From JAXGTD01 sp040775095 (lineage in GTDB: Bacteria > Pseudomonadota > Gammaproteobacteria > Chromatiales > Chromatiaceae), in the NCBI GenBank assembly GCA_040775095.1, contig JAXGTD010000010.1:1-56964 (forward strand): a stretch of DNA of 56,964 bases, read 5' to 3'. Every line of letters begins with the position of its first letter. Within the stretch, counting starts at the first letter, position 1. The notes below the pieces were generated by a model. That model ran no database searches and was not told the origin of the DNA. It saw only the letters and a list, made by a program, of their open reading frames with translations. Both the position numbers and the translations under genes were made by a program. Positions 44,725-53,101 of the stretch are shown one piece after another.

Positions 44725-44874
44725 GGGTGGCGGGGTCGCTTCGATGCAGGCGGCGAAACCCCGAAAGGCGGCATAATGCCGCGACGGCCAGGCAGACCGC
44801 CCCGTGGCCCTTGCCACCCCTGGCCCGCACTTCAGCCCGGCCGCACGCCGCACCTCGACGGACCCGGAACCGCC

Positions 44875-46197
44875 ATGTACCTATTCGACATCATCGCGAT
44901 CCTGATCAGCCTGGCCGCCGTTTTCAGCTGGATCAATTACCGCTTTCTCAAGCTGCCGACCACCATCGGGCTGATGCTGATCGCGCTGGTGATGTCGCTC
45001 CTGCTCCTGAGTCCACTGCCATACAGCGACGGACTGGAGCGGGATGTGAAGATCATGCTCGGCAGCATCGACTTCGACGCCGCGGTGCTCCATGGCATGT
45101 TGAGCTTCCTGCTCTTCGCCGGCGCACTGCACGTGGACCTAAGCGACCTCGCGGAGCAAAGATGGGTCATCGCGCTGCTCGCCTCGACCAGCGTCATCAT
45201 CTCCACCTTTCTCGTCGGGGGCGCCACCTGGGTGCTGTTCGGGGTGCTCCAGCTCGAGGTCCCTTTCATCTACTGTCTGCTGTTCGGCGCACTGATCTCC
45301 CCAACCGACCCGATCGCCGTGCTCGGCATCCTCAAGAGCGCGGGGGCACCCAAGTCCCTCGAGACCAAGATCACGGGCGAGTCGTTGTTCAACGACGGGA
45401 TCGCGGTGGTGGTATTCCTGGTCGTTCTGGGGTTCGCCAGTGGCGGCGAGCATGTCACCCTCGGCAAGGTGATGGACATGTTCCTGCGTGAGGCCGTAGG
45501 CGGCATGGTATTTGGCCTGATCGGGGGCTCCATCGCGTTTCTCATGCTGCGCCGGGTCGACAACTACCAGGTCGAGGTGCTGATCACGCTGGCCCTCGCC
45601 AGCGGCGGATACTCGATTGCCGAACAGTTCCATGTCTCGGCGCCGATCGCGGTCGTCGTCGCCGGGCTGTTGATCGGCAACCACGGGCGTCATAACGCCA
45701 TGTCGACCCACACCCGCGAGCATCTGGACACCTTCTGGGAGCTCGTCGACGAGGTACTCAACGCGGTACTGTTCGTGCTCATCGGCCTCGAGGTGATGGT
45801 GCTGACCCTGTCCGACGGGCTCGTCCTCGCGGGCATGCTCTCCATCCCGCTGATCCTGCTGGCCCGCGCGATCAGCGTCGGCCTCCCTCTGGCGGCGATG
45901 CGCCGCTTCCGCAGCCCGTCCATCGGCAGCGTGGCGGTGCTGACCTGGGGAGGGCTGCGCGGGGGCATCTCCGTGGCGATGGCGCTGTCACTGCCCAACG
46001 GGCCGATGCGCGACACCCTGGTTGCCGTAACCTACGTGGTCGTGGTCTTCTCCATCCTGGCGCAAGGCCTGACCCTATCGTCGCTGATCCGCAGCATCGG
46101 CGACCGCGCCGACCTCGAGATGCAGCGCACGGAGCTGATCGAGGACGAGCCGGACCGCCGCGGGCCCCCTGGCCCTGGACCGGATTCCAGGCCATGA
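44875..46197 (+). CDS. CPA1-family Na+/H+ antiporter
   Basis: A 440-residue membrane protein with about twelve helices. Features are the ISPTDPIAVLGILKSAG segment (the ion-binding Asp of CPA1 exchangers), GESLFNDGIAVVVF with the essential ND pair, and WGGLRGGISVAMALS near the end. It should expel Na+ in exchange for H+. The ATG at 44875 (MYLFDIIAILI) starts directly at the first helix; upstream residues in frame are not plausible. The next gene overlaps by 4 bases (ATGA), giving an antiporter-glpQ-like-srkA unit. Confidence 0.93.
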   Translation: MYLFDIIAILISLAAVFSWINYRFLKLPTTIGLMLIALVMSLLLLSPLPYSDGLERDVKIMLGSIDFDAAVLHGMLSFLLFAGALHVDLSDLAEQRWVIALLASTSVIISTFLVGGATWVLFGVLQLEVPFIYCLLFGALISPTDPIAVLGILKSAGAPKSLETKITGESLFNDGIAVVVFLVVLGFASGGEHVTLGKVMDMFLREAVGGMVFGLIGGSIAFLMLRRVDNYQVEVLITLALASGGYSIAEQFHVSAPIAVVVAGLLIGNHGRHNAMSTHTREHLDTFWELVDEVLNAVLFVLIGLEVMVLTLSDGLVLAGMLSIPLILLARAISVGLPLAAMRRFRSPSIGSVAVLTWGGLRGGISVAMALSLPNGPMRDTLVAVTYVVVVFSILAQGLTLSSLIRSIGDRADLEMQRTELIEDEPDRRGPPGPGPDSRP

Positions 46198-47012
46198 GCA
46201 TCACCACAACCGGATATTCCGACCGCGCCAGCGCGGCCTTGGGCCAACGGGTGCAGGTCACCGCCCACCGCGGCAGCTCCCGCCGCGCACCCGAGAACTC
46301 GCTGAGCGCGCTGCGCCAGGCCATTTCCGACGGCGCCGATTCCGCGGAGATCGATGTGCAGGAGACCAGGGACGGGGTACCGGTGCTGATCCACGACGGT
46401 GATCTGATGCGGATTGCCCGACATCCCGGCAACATTTGGGAGCTGACCTACGCCGAGGTCCTTGGGCTCGACATCGGCAGCTGGTTCTCCCCCGCCTTCG
46501 CCGCCGAGCGGATTGCAACCCTGGAGCAGGCGCTGGCCGTCGCCAGGGGCTCGATCGGGCTCAATATCGAGCTGAAGGATAACGGTCACGGTCAGCGCCT
46601 TGCCGAACGTACGGTCGAGCTGGTCCGGCAATCGGGCTGGGCCGGACACTGCCTGGTCACATCGCAGGATCAGACGATGCTTGCACGGGTGCACCAGCTG
46701 GCCCCCGAGATCAAAATTGGCCAGATTCCCAGCACGCCCGGTGACGATCTCGCCATCCGGGGGATCAGTCTGTTGAGCCTGCCCTGGGAGCAGGTCAGCG
46801 CGGAGCGGATCGCCCGGAACCGGCGCGCCGGTCTCGACACCCATGTCTGGACGGTCAACGATCCGGCGGTGATGACGCGCATGCTCGAGCTCGGTGTCGA
46901 CGGCATCATCACCGACGATCCGCGCCGCTTGCGTGACCTGATCACCGAACGCGAGGGCGTGCTCGACGCCGGCACGGCCCGATCGTCACGCAATCGCCGG
47001 CCGAGACCATGA
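46194..47012 (+). CDS. glycerophosphodiester phosphodiesterase family protein
   Basis: A 272-residue GDPD TIM-barrel protein: AHRGSSRRAPENS with the catalytic His/Arg, EIDVQETRDGVPVLIHD with metal-binding Glu/Asp and the second His, and a late VWTVNDPAVMTRMLELGVDGIITDDP, all classical. It releases glycerol-3-phosphate from glycerophosphodiesters. No signal peptide, so it is likely cytoplasmic. Start and stop overlap the neighbours by 4 bases each. Confidence 0.92.
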   Translation: MSITTTGYSDRASAALGQRVQVTAHRGSSRRAPENSLSALRQAISDGADSAEIDVQETRDGVPVLIHDGDLMRIARHPGNIWELTYAEVLGLDIGSWFSPAFAAERIATLEQALAVARGSIGLNIELKDNGHGQRLAERTVELVRQSGWAGHCLVTSQDQTMLARVHQLAPEIKIGQIPSTPGDDLAIRGISLLSLPWEQVSAERIARNRRAGLDTHVWTVNDPAVMTRMLELGVDGIITDDPRRLRDLITEREGVLDAGTARSSRNRRPRP

Positions 47013-48016
47013 CCGACCCAAACGCCAGCTCCGCGACCCCCTACGCCGACCTGACGCCGGATCGGGTGCTCGACGCGGTCGAGTCCGTCGGGCTCGCGGC
47101 CGATGGTCGGCTGTTGGCCCTGAACAGTTACGAGAACCGCGTCTATCAGATCGGCCTCGAGGACGCGCAACCGGTGATCGCCAAGTTCTATCGTCCGGGG
47201 CGCTGGTGCGATGCGCAGATCGACGAGGAGCACGCCTATACGCTCGAGCTGGCCGGACACGAGATCCCGGTGGTCGCCCCAATACGGATCGCCGGCCACA
47301 CGCTGCACCGATTCGCGGGCTTCCGCTTCTCGTTGTCGCCGCGCTGGGGCGGCCGCACCCCGGAGCTCGACGATCCCCGGATCCTGCGGCGCATCGGCCG
47401 CTTCATCGGCCGCATCCATGCCGTCGGCGCCGTCCACCCCTTCGCGCACCGCCCAGCGCTGGATATCCAGCGCTTCGGCGAGGAGCCCTGTGATTTTCTG
47501 ATCGACAATCAGTGGCTCCCCGATGATCTGGAAGAGACCTATCTGGGCGTCGTCGAACATGCGTTGGCCGAGGTCGATGCCTGTTACGCGCGTGCCGGCG
47601 ACGTACGGCTGCTGCGACTGCATGGTGACTGCCACCGCGGCAACATGCTCTGGACCGATGAGGGCCCCCACTTCGTGGACCTCGACGACTGCTGCACCGG
47701 ACCCGCGGTGCAGGACCTGTGGATGCTGCTCGCCGGGGATCGCGTAGACATGACCGCCCAGCTCGGCCACGTGCTCGAGGGCTACGAGGCGTTCCAGCGC
47801 TTCGACCCACGCGAGCTGCACCTGATCGAGGCCTTGCGCACGTTGCGCCAGATTCACTACGCCGGCTGGATCGCCCGGCGCTGGGAGGACCCGGCGTTCC
47901 CCATCGCCTTTCCCTGGTTCGACTCCCATCGCTTCTGGCAGGACCACCTGCTGGCGCTGCGCGAGCAGATCGCGATAATGCAGGAAGAACCGCTGTGCCT
48001 GGCCGACCGCTTCTGA
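47009..48016 (+). CDS. srkA: stress response kinase SrkA (YihE family)
   Basis: A 335-residue choline-kinase-fold protein kinase. It has NSYENRVYQIGLED and VIAKFYRPGRW (ATP-binding Lys), the catalytic loop LHGDCHRGNMLW and the metal site FVDLDDCCTGPAVQDLWMLL. In E. coli SrkA phosphorylates Ser/Thr and protects against stress-induced death with effects on the MazF pathway. The ATG at 47009 overlaps the GDPD stop. Confidence 0.94.
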   Translation: MTDPNASSATPYADLTPDRVLDAVESVGLAADGRLLALNSYENRVYQIGLEDAQPVIAKFYRPGRWCDAQIDEEHAYTLELAGHEIPVVAPIRIAGHTLHRFAGFRFSLSPRWGGRTPELDDPRILRRIGRFIGRIHAVGAVHPFAHRPALDIQRFGEEPCDFLIDNQWLPDDLEETYLGVVEHALAEVDACYARAGDVRLLRLHGDCHRGNMLWTDEGPHFVDLDDCCTGPAVQDLWMLLAGDRVDMTAQLGHVLEGYEAFQRFDPRELHLIEALRTLRQIHYAGWIARRWEDPAFPIAFPWFDSHRFWQDHLLALREQIAIMQEEPLCLADRF

Positions 48017-48149
48017 CGCGATCGCCAGTACCCCAACCCGAGGGGGACGACGGCCTGGGACAATTTCGATCTATCGCGTATCCCGCCCAAGCCATGGGCG
48101 GATTGAATCGGCCTATCGTTTGGAAAACGTCGGGAACAGACGGACCACG

Positions 48150-48575
48150 ATGACCAAGCCAACGCCCTGCCCCTGCGGTTCCGGCCGCCCTTACCCGACC
48201 TGTTGCGGCCCCTTTCTCGAGGGCACGGCACTGCCACCAACGGCCGAGGCATTGATGCGCTCTCGCTACAGCGCCTACGCGCGGGGGCAAATGGACTATC
48301 TGCACCAGACCTGGCACCCGGATACGCGTCACGCCAACCCCGCAGATGCGACGCCCGTAAAGTGGATCGGGCTCGAGATCCTCTGCGTCAGCAGGGGTGG
48401 ACCCGACGCGGTCAAGGGGCGCGTGGAATTCGTTGCCCGCTACAAGATCGGTGGGCGGGCGATGCGGCTGCACGAGATCAGCGAGTTCATCAAGACCGAT
48501 GGACGCTGGTATTACGTCGCCGGGGAGGTGGGCCAGCGCGACAGCAGTGTGGCCAGCCGGCCGGGACGGGGCTGA
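48150..48575 (+). CDS. YchJ family SEC-C motif protein
   Basis: A 141-residue protein of the YchJ/UPF0225 family. The N-terminal zinc-binding SEC-C motif is CPCGSGRPYPTCCG, followed by the NTF2-like core with SRYSAYARGQMDYL and KWIGLEIL, and RWYYVAGE near the end. Function unknown in this family. The start at 48150 (MTKPTPCPCG) is chosen because the zinc motif follows at once; ten extra codons upstream look unconserved. Confidence 0.9.
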   Translation: MTKPTPCPCGSGRPYPTCCGPFLEGTALPPTAEALMRSRYSAYARGQMDYLHQTWHPDTRHANPADATPVKWIGLEILCVSRGGPDAVKGRVEFVARYKIGGRAMRLHEISEFIKTDGRWYYVAGEVGQRDSSVASRPGRG

Positions 48576-48613
48576 CCCGCACCGGCTGCCCGACAAGGTC
48601 ATGAGACCCCAAC

Positions 48614-48657
48614 GGAAACGCTGTTGCCAAGCGTTTCCCGTCCGGGTCATGGCCGGG
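48614..48657. repeat. palindrome related to the dispersed repeat family, copy E
   Basis: GGAAACGCT (48614-48622), seven bases, then AGCGTTTCC (48630-48638), followed by CGTCCGGGTCATGGCC. The same hairpin with one G-T change is part of copy B at 21092-21116, and its left arm occurs in copy A. It lies in the 292-base spacer between ychJ and the hydrolase gene (48576-48867), where it could also end the ychJ transcript. Confidence 0.65.
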
Positions 48658-48867
48658 GCGGCATGTTCAAGCAACGCAAGCCACTGGAGCGGCAACGGCA
48701 ATCCCCATACTCGCCTTCCGCGCCCATGTTCTGCCAGAATCGCCGATCAAGCAGACCACCAGGTCTCCAACACAATGGGCCCCTCCGGGACTCAGGGCCC
48801 GCGGACCGCGCGCGGATGCCCTCCACCGGTGGACCCGGTCCGTCGCCCACGGGGGGGCGTCACCGCC

Positions 48868-49746
48868 ATGCTGTCCCTGCTCGGCCACATCCTCATCGCC
48901 CTGGTGCTCAGCGTGGCGCTTGCCGCGGGGCTGTCCTGGCTGCTGCAGCCGCGAGTGCTGTTCCACCCGCGGTCAGAAATCGAGGCCACCCCAACCGCCT
49001 GGGGACTGGCCTACGACGACGTCGCCTTCGCGGCCACCGACGGCGAACGGCTGCACGGATGGTTCATCCCCGCGTCCACGCGCGGCGATCGCGCGCGGCG
49101 CACGCTGCTGTTCCTGCACGGCAACGCCGGCAATATCTCGCACCGCGGCGCATCGGTGATGATCTTTCATCGCCTCGGGCTGGATGTCTTCATCATCGAC
49201 TACCGCGGTTATGGCCACAGCGCCGGCTCGCCAAGCGAACCGGGGCTCTACGCCGACGCGATGGGGGCCTGGCGCTGGATTGTCGATCAACACGGGGTCT
49301 CCCCCTCGGACATCCTGATCTTCGGGCGCTCCCTCGGTGGCGCCGTGGCGGCCGACCTGGCGGCGCGCCTGAGCAGCCACTCCCCCGGACGCGGGCGACC
49401 CGCCGCGCTGATCATCGAGTCCGGATTCGACGAGATCGCCGGCATGGTCCGCGCCCACTTTCCCGCCCTCGCCGCGGTGATCCCGCCGCGCTATCGATTC
49501 CCTGCTGTCGAGCGCATCACAAGGGTCACCTGCCCGGTGCTGATCCTGCACAGCCGCGCCGATGAGGTCGTTCCCTATGCACTGGGTCGGCGCCTGTTCG
49601 CGGCCGCACCGGAGCCGAAACAGTTCATCGACATGCTCGGCGGACACAACGATGGGTTCCTCCAGTCGCAGCCGGGATACGAGCGCGCGCTCGCCGGTTT
49701 CCTGGCGACCCTGCCCAAGACGCCTGACCAACACCCGACACCCTGA
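48868..49746 (+). CDS. membrane-anchored alpha/beta hydrolase (YfhR/Bem46-like)
   Basis: A 292-residue hydrolase with an N-terminal membrane helix (about residues 3-25) and an alpha/beta-hydrolase core: FLHGNAGNISHR (oxyanion loop), IFGRSLGGAVAA with the nucleophile Ser, and the Asp in LILHSRADEVV and His in GGHNDGF completing the triad. The family resembles eukaryotic Bem46/ABHD13. The start at 48868 gives a clean anchor; longer upstream frames cross the repeat. Confidence 0.88.
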   Translation: MLSLLGHILIALVLSVALAAGLSWLLQPRVLFHPRSEIEATPTAWGLAYDDVAFAATDGERLHGWFIPASTRGDRARRTLLFLHGNAGNISHRGASVMIFHRLGLDVFIIDYRGYGHSAGSPSEPGLYADAMGAWRWIVDQHGVSPSDILIFGRSLGGAVAADLAARLSSHSPGRGRPAALIIESGFDEIAGMVRAHFPALAAVIPPRYRFPAVERITRVTCPVLILHSRADEVVPYALGRRLFAAAPEPKQFIDMLGGHNDGFLQSQPGYERALAGFLATLPKTPDQHPTP

Positions 49747-49778
49747 ACACCCCACCGCCGAGTGCGGTGCGGGCGGCA

Positions 49779-50471
49779 TTAGACCGGCAACCGATCCAGA
49801 ATGCCGCCGAGCGCGGCGTCCATCGCGGCGAAGGTCGCCGCGTCGGCGGCACGCATACGCTCCGCGCTCTGCAGATAGATGTCGGGGCGGATCTCATCGG
49901 CGCAGTGAACACAGAGGCCATCAACGCTCTCCGGCGTGGATTCCAGATGGAACTGCAGGCCGAGGACACGCCCATCGTAGACGAACGCCTGCTGCTCGCA
50001 GCCGGCGCTGCGCGCCAGGTGCACGGCACCCGGGGGCAGCCCGAAGGTGTCACCGTGCCAATGGAAGACCTCGAGCCGCGGCGGCAAGGGGCCGAACAGC
50101 TCCGACGCCCTGCCCTGGTCGGTCAGCTCGATCGGAAACCAGCCGATCTCCTTGTGTGGACAGTGAAACACATGCGCGCCAAGCACCTCGGCGATCAACT
50201 GGGACCCCAGACAGATGCCCAGCATGGAGCGGCCCGCGTCGATCGCGTTGGCGATGCAGGACTTCTCCGGCCCGAGCCAGCTGTGCTCGGCCTCGTCGGC
50301 GACGCCCATCGGACCGCCCATGACGATCAATCGGTCGAAGGTATCGATCGCCGGCAACGGGTCGCCGGCATAGACATGGCTGACGCTCAGGTCATGGCCG
50401 TTGCGTCGCGCCCAGGTCGCGATCCGGCCCGGGCCCTCGAAAAAGACGTGCTGCAGGACATGAATACGCAT
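49779..50471 (-). CDS. class I glutamine amidotransferase-like protein
   Basis: A 230-residue free-standing class I glutaminase domain. The nucleophile elbow is GICLGSQ (Cys87) and the His/Glu of the triad lie in LQFHLEST (His175, Glu177). Such GMP-synthase-like proteins often act on unusual gamma-glutamyl compounds; the substrate is unknown. It precedes nothing obvious on its strand and lies downstream of the metY-type gene with an 81-base gap. Confidence 0.9.
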   Translation of the reverse strand: MRIHVLQHVFFEGPGRIATWARRNGHDLSVSHVYAGDPLPAIDTFDRLIVMGGPMGVADEAEHSWLGPEKSCIANAIDAGRSMLGICLGSQLIAEVLGAHVFHCPHKEIGWFPIELTDQGRASELFGPLPPRLEVFHWHGDTFGLPPGAVHLARSAGCEQQAFVYDGRVLGLQFHLESTPESVDGLCVHCADEIRPDIYLQSAERMRAADAATFAAMDAALGGILDRLPV

Positions 50472-50552
50472 TGGTCGGATGACGGCTAACGGGTAGAGAA
50501 AGACAGCCGGGCGCCGGCTGCCGGGATCCGGCGACGGTGGGCACCGCGGCGC

Positions 50553-51830
50553 TCAGGAGGAGACATCGAGCGCCTGCTCCAGGTCGGCGATGATATCGTC
50601 GATATGCTCAATGCCGATGGACAGCCGCACCAGATCCTCGGACACGCCAGCGCTCTTGAGCTCCTCGGCCGAGAGCTGGCGATGGGTCGTGGTGGCCGGA
50701 TGGCAGGCCAGGGTCTTCGCGTCGCCGATGTTGACCAGGCGCACCGCGAGCTTGAGCGCATCGATGAAGCGCGTACCGGCCGGCTTTCCACCCTTGATGC
50801 CGAACGACAGGATCGAGCTCGCCTTGGCGCCGTCCATGTACTTTTGGACCAGTGGGTAGTCGGGGCTGTCGGGCAGGCCGGCGTAGCGCACCCATTCGAC
50901 CCGGGGATGTCCGCGCAGATAGTTGGCGACGGCAAGCGCGTTCTCGCAGTGGCGGTCCATGCGCACCGGAAGCGTCTCGATACCCTGCAGGAACAGGAAG
51001 CTGTTGAACGGCGAGATCGCGCTGCCCATGTTGCGCAGCGGCACCACCCGGGCCCGGCCGATGTAGGCCGCCGGACCCAGCGCCTCGGTATAGACGACAC
51101 CGTGATAGGACAGGTCCGGCTCATTGAGCATCGCGAATCGCTCGGCGTGCTCGGCCCACGGGAACTGGCCGGAATCCACCAGCGCGCCGCCGATGCTGGT
51201 GCCGTGGCCACCCATGTATTTGGTCAGCGCATGCACAACGATGTCACAGCCGTGCTCGAAGGGTCGGCACAGGTAAGGGCTGGGCACCGTATTGTCGACG
51301 ATGACCGGCACCCCGTGAGCATGGGCCATGTCAGCGATCGCCGAAAGATCGGCGACGTGGCCGGCTGGGTTGCCAATGGACTCGCAGAACACCGCCTTGG
51401 TCTTTGCGTCGATACGCGCGGCCATGGCGTCGACGTCGTTCGGCGCCACCAGACGCACCTCGATCCCAAGCCGCGGCAATGTATGCGCGAACAGATTGTA
51501 GGTGCCCCCATAGAGCGTCGAGGTTGCGACGATGTTGTCGCCGGCCCCCGCGATGGTGAAGACCGCATTGGTCACCGCGGACATGCCCGAGGCCAACGCC
51601 AGCGCCCCGACCCCTCCCTCCAGCGCCGCGACACGCTTCTCCAGCACGTCGCTGGTGGGGTTCATGATGCGCGTATAGATGTTACCCGGCACCTTCAGAT
51701 CGAACAGATCAGCCCCGTGCTGGGTGTCGTCGAAGGCGTAGCTCGTGGTCTGATAGATCGGCGTCGCCACGGCCTTGGTCGTCGGATCGGGCGCGAAGCC
51801 CGCGTGGATCGCGAGGGTCTCGATCTTCAT
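50553..51830 (-). CDS. metY: O-acetylhomoserine aminocarboxypropyltransferase (sulfhydrylase)
   Basis: A 425-residue PLP-dependent enzyme of the Cys/Met metabolism family. LAIHAG at the N-terminus, YTRIMNPTSDVLEKRVAALE, the PLP lysine K204 in HALTKYMGGHG and SIGIEHIDDIIADLEQAL at the end fit O-acetylhomoserine sulfhydrylases of about 425-430 residues. It makes homocysteine (or methionine with methanethiol) from O-acetylhomoserine and sulfide. The start at 51830 has AAGGAAA upstream. I saw no SAM riboswitch in the 182-base divergent leader. Confidence 0.93.
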   Translation of the reverse strand: MKIETLAIHAGFAPDPTTKAVATPIYQTTSYAFDDTQHGADLFDLKVPGNIYTRIMNPTSDVLEKRVAALEGGVGALALASGMSAVTNAVFTIAGAGDNIVATSTLYGGTYNLFAHTLPRLGIEVRLVAPNDVDAMAARIDAKTKAVFCESIGNPAGHVADLSAIADMAHAHGVPVIVDNTVPSPYLCRPFEHGCDIVVHALTKYMGGHGTSIGGALVDSGQFPWAEHAERFAMLNEPDLSYHGVVYTEALGPAAYIGRARVVPLRNMGSAISPFNSFLFLQGIETLPVRMDRHCENALAVANYLRGHPRVEWVRYAGLPDSPDYPLVQKYMDGAKASSILSFGIKGGKPAGTRFIDALKLAVRLVNIGDAKTLACHPATTTHRQLSAEELKSAGVSEDLVRLSIGIEHIDDIIADLEQALDVSS

Positions 51831-51974
51831 TGGGGTTTCCTTTGGTGTTTTCGTTCGTTCGGTATCGGCCGCGCCGGTGCGCGAAGGCGCGCGGGCTTGC
51901 CAGCATAGCCGATTGGGACCCTGCCGCAAGGGTTCGAAAAATGCGTCGCGCCGCGGGTAGAGCGCGGACTTTTC

Positions 51975-51983
51975 TGCTAGATT
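51975..51983 (+). promoter_or_regulatory. extended -10 promoter element of the pentapeptide-repeat gene
   Basis: TGCTAGATT fits the extended -10 pattern, 29 bases before the ATG at 52013. A recognisable -35 was not found. The identical nine bases occur on the minus strand in the integron attI-like region (1108-1100). Confidence 0.45.
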
Positions 51984-52012
51984 TGAATCCGATTAGCAAC
52001 CGGGAAGCAAGC

Positions 52013-52867
52013 ATGATCGAAATCAGACACAAGGGCACCGGCGAGGTCATTGCCAGTATCGACGGGGAATCACTGACCGGGGCCGATCTCAGGGAGATGC
52101 ATCTCAATGGCGCCAACCTGCGCGGCGCGGATCTGCGCAACGCCAATCTGGAGTTCAGCGACCTGATCGACGCGGACCTCAGCGGCGCCACGCTCAGCCA
52201 TGCGACCTTACTGAGCGCCAACTTCAGCGGCGCCAACCTCGAGGGCGCCGACCTGCGCTGGGTCCGGGCGGGTTCGGATCGACCGGCCCGCGCCGCGGTC
52301 CTGACCGGCGCAATATTGGATGGCGCCAACCTCCAATGCGCGGACCTGCGCAACGCCGAGATCCGCAACGCATCACTCAAACAGGCCGATCTGACCCACG
52401 CGGACATGCGCGAGACCGATTTCTCCGGCAGTAACCTGTGCCACGTGAAGGCCAGCAAGGCGCTGTTCATCCACGCCAACATGCGCGAGGTCAACATGTG
52501 CAACGCGGACCTGCGCGACTGCCACATGAACGACGCCAACCTCGTCGGCGCGAGCCTTCACGATGCAGACCTCGGCAGCGAGCAGCCCCAGGGATTTGCC
52601 GTCATCAACCTGGCCAATCTGGAAGGCGCCGATTTGCGCAATGCCAAGCTGCGCAATGTCTCGGCCCAGGATACGAACTTCCGCGACGCCAACCTGAGCA
52701 ACGTCGACTTCACCGGGGCGGTCATGGGCGGGGCGATCCTGCGCGGCGCCAATGTCGCGGGCGCCAACTTCCAGTCTGTCGAGCTCGCCAGCGTGACCAT
52801 GGAGTTCGCCAATTTTTCCCAGGCGCTCCATGCCGTCATACCGGCGTACAAGAAACATCTGCGCTGA
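52013..52867 (+). CDS. pentapeptide-repeat protein
   Basis: A 284-residue protein built mostly of A(D/N)LxX pentapeptide repeats (about residues 24-275), which form a right-handed square beta helix. Repeats are interrupted by two non-repeat insertions, RWVRAGSDRPARAAVL (about 82-97) and GSEQPQGFAVI (about 190-200), which may loop out as in Qnr-type proteins. There is no signal peptide; it is likely cytoplasmic. Function unknown; pentapeptide proteins include DNA-gyrase protectors and many without known roles. Confidence 0.9.
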   Translation: MIEIRHKGTGEVIASIDGESLTGADLREMHLNGANLRGADLRNANLEFSDLIDADLSGATLSHATLLSANFSGANLEGADLRWVRAGSDRPARAAVLTGAILDGANLQCADLRNAEIRNASLKQADLTHADMRETDFSGSNLCHVKASKALFIHANMREVNMCNADLRDCHMNDANLVGASLHDADLGSEQPQGFAVINLANLEGADLRNAKLRNVSAQDTNFRDANLSNVDFTGAVMGGAILRGANVAGANFQSVELASVTMEFANFSQALHAVIPAYKKHLR

Positions 52868-53101
52868 GGCGTCGCGATCGGCCGGGCGTGCCTTGTCGCC
52901 CCCAACCCGGGGCAAGTGGCCCGAGCCTGACACCAGGGGCCAGCGCCAGCGATCGGCATCCCGCGTGAAGCTGGCCAACGGGCCGGTCAGCGCGCCACCA
53001 GCCCCGGGGTCGTCGGGCCCGCCTGCCACCCCCCGAGCACGCGCCCGGGGCATCGACCACGGCGACCCGCGGCGAGCCGGTGGCGGCCTTCAGCGGGCTT
53101 G

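Noticed and set aside
51831..52012. A SAM-responsive riboswitch before the O-acetylhomoserine sulfhydrylase gene.
   Set aside because: No paired helices or conserved SAM-riboswitch core could be recognised in the leader.
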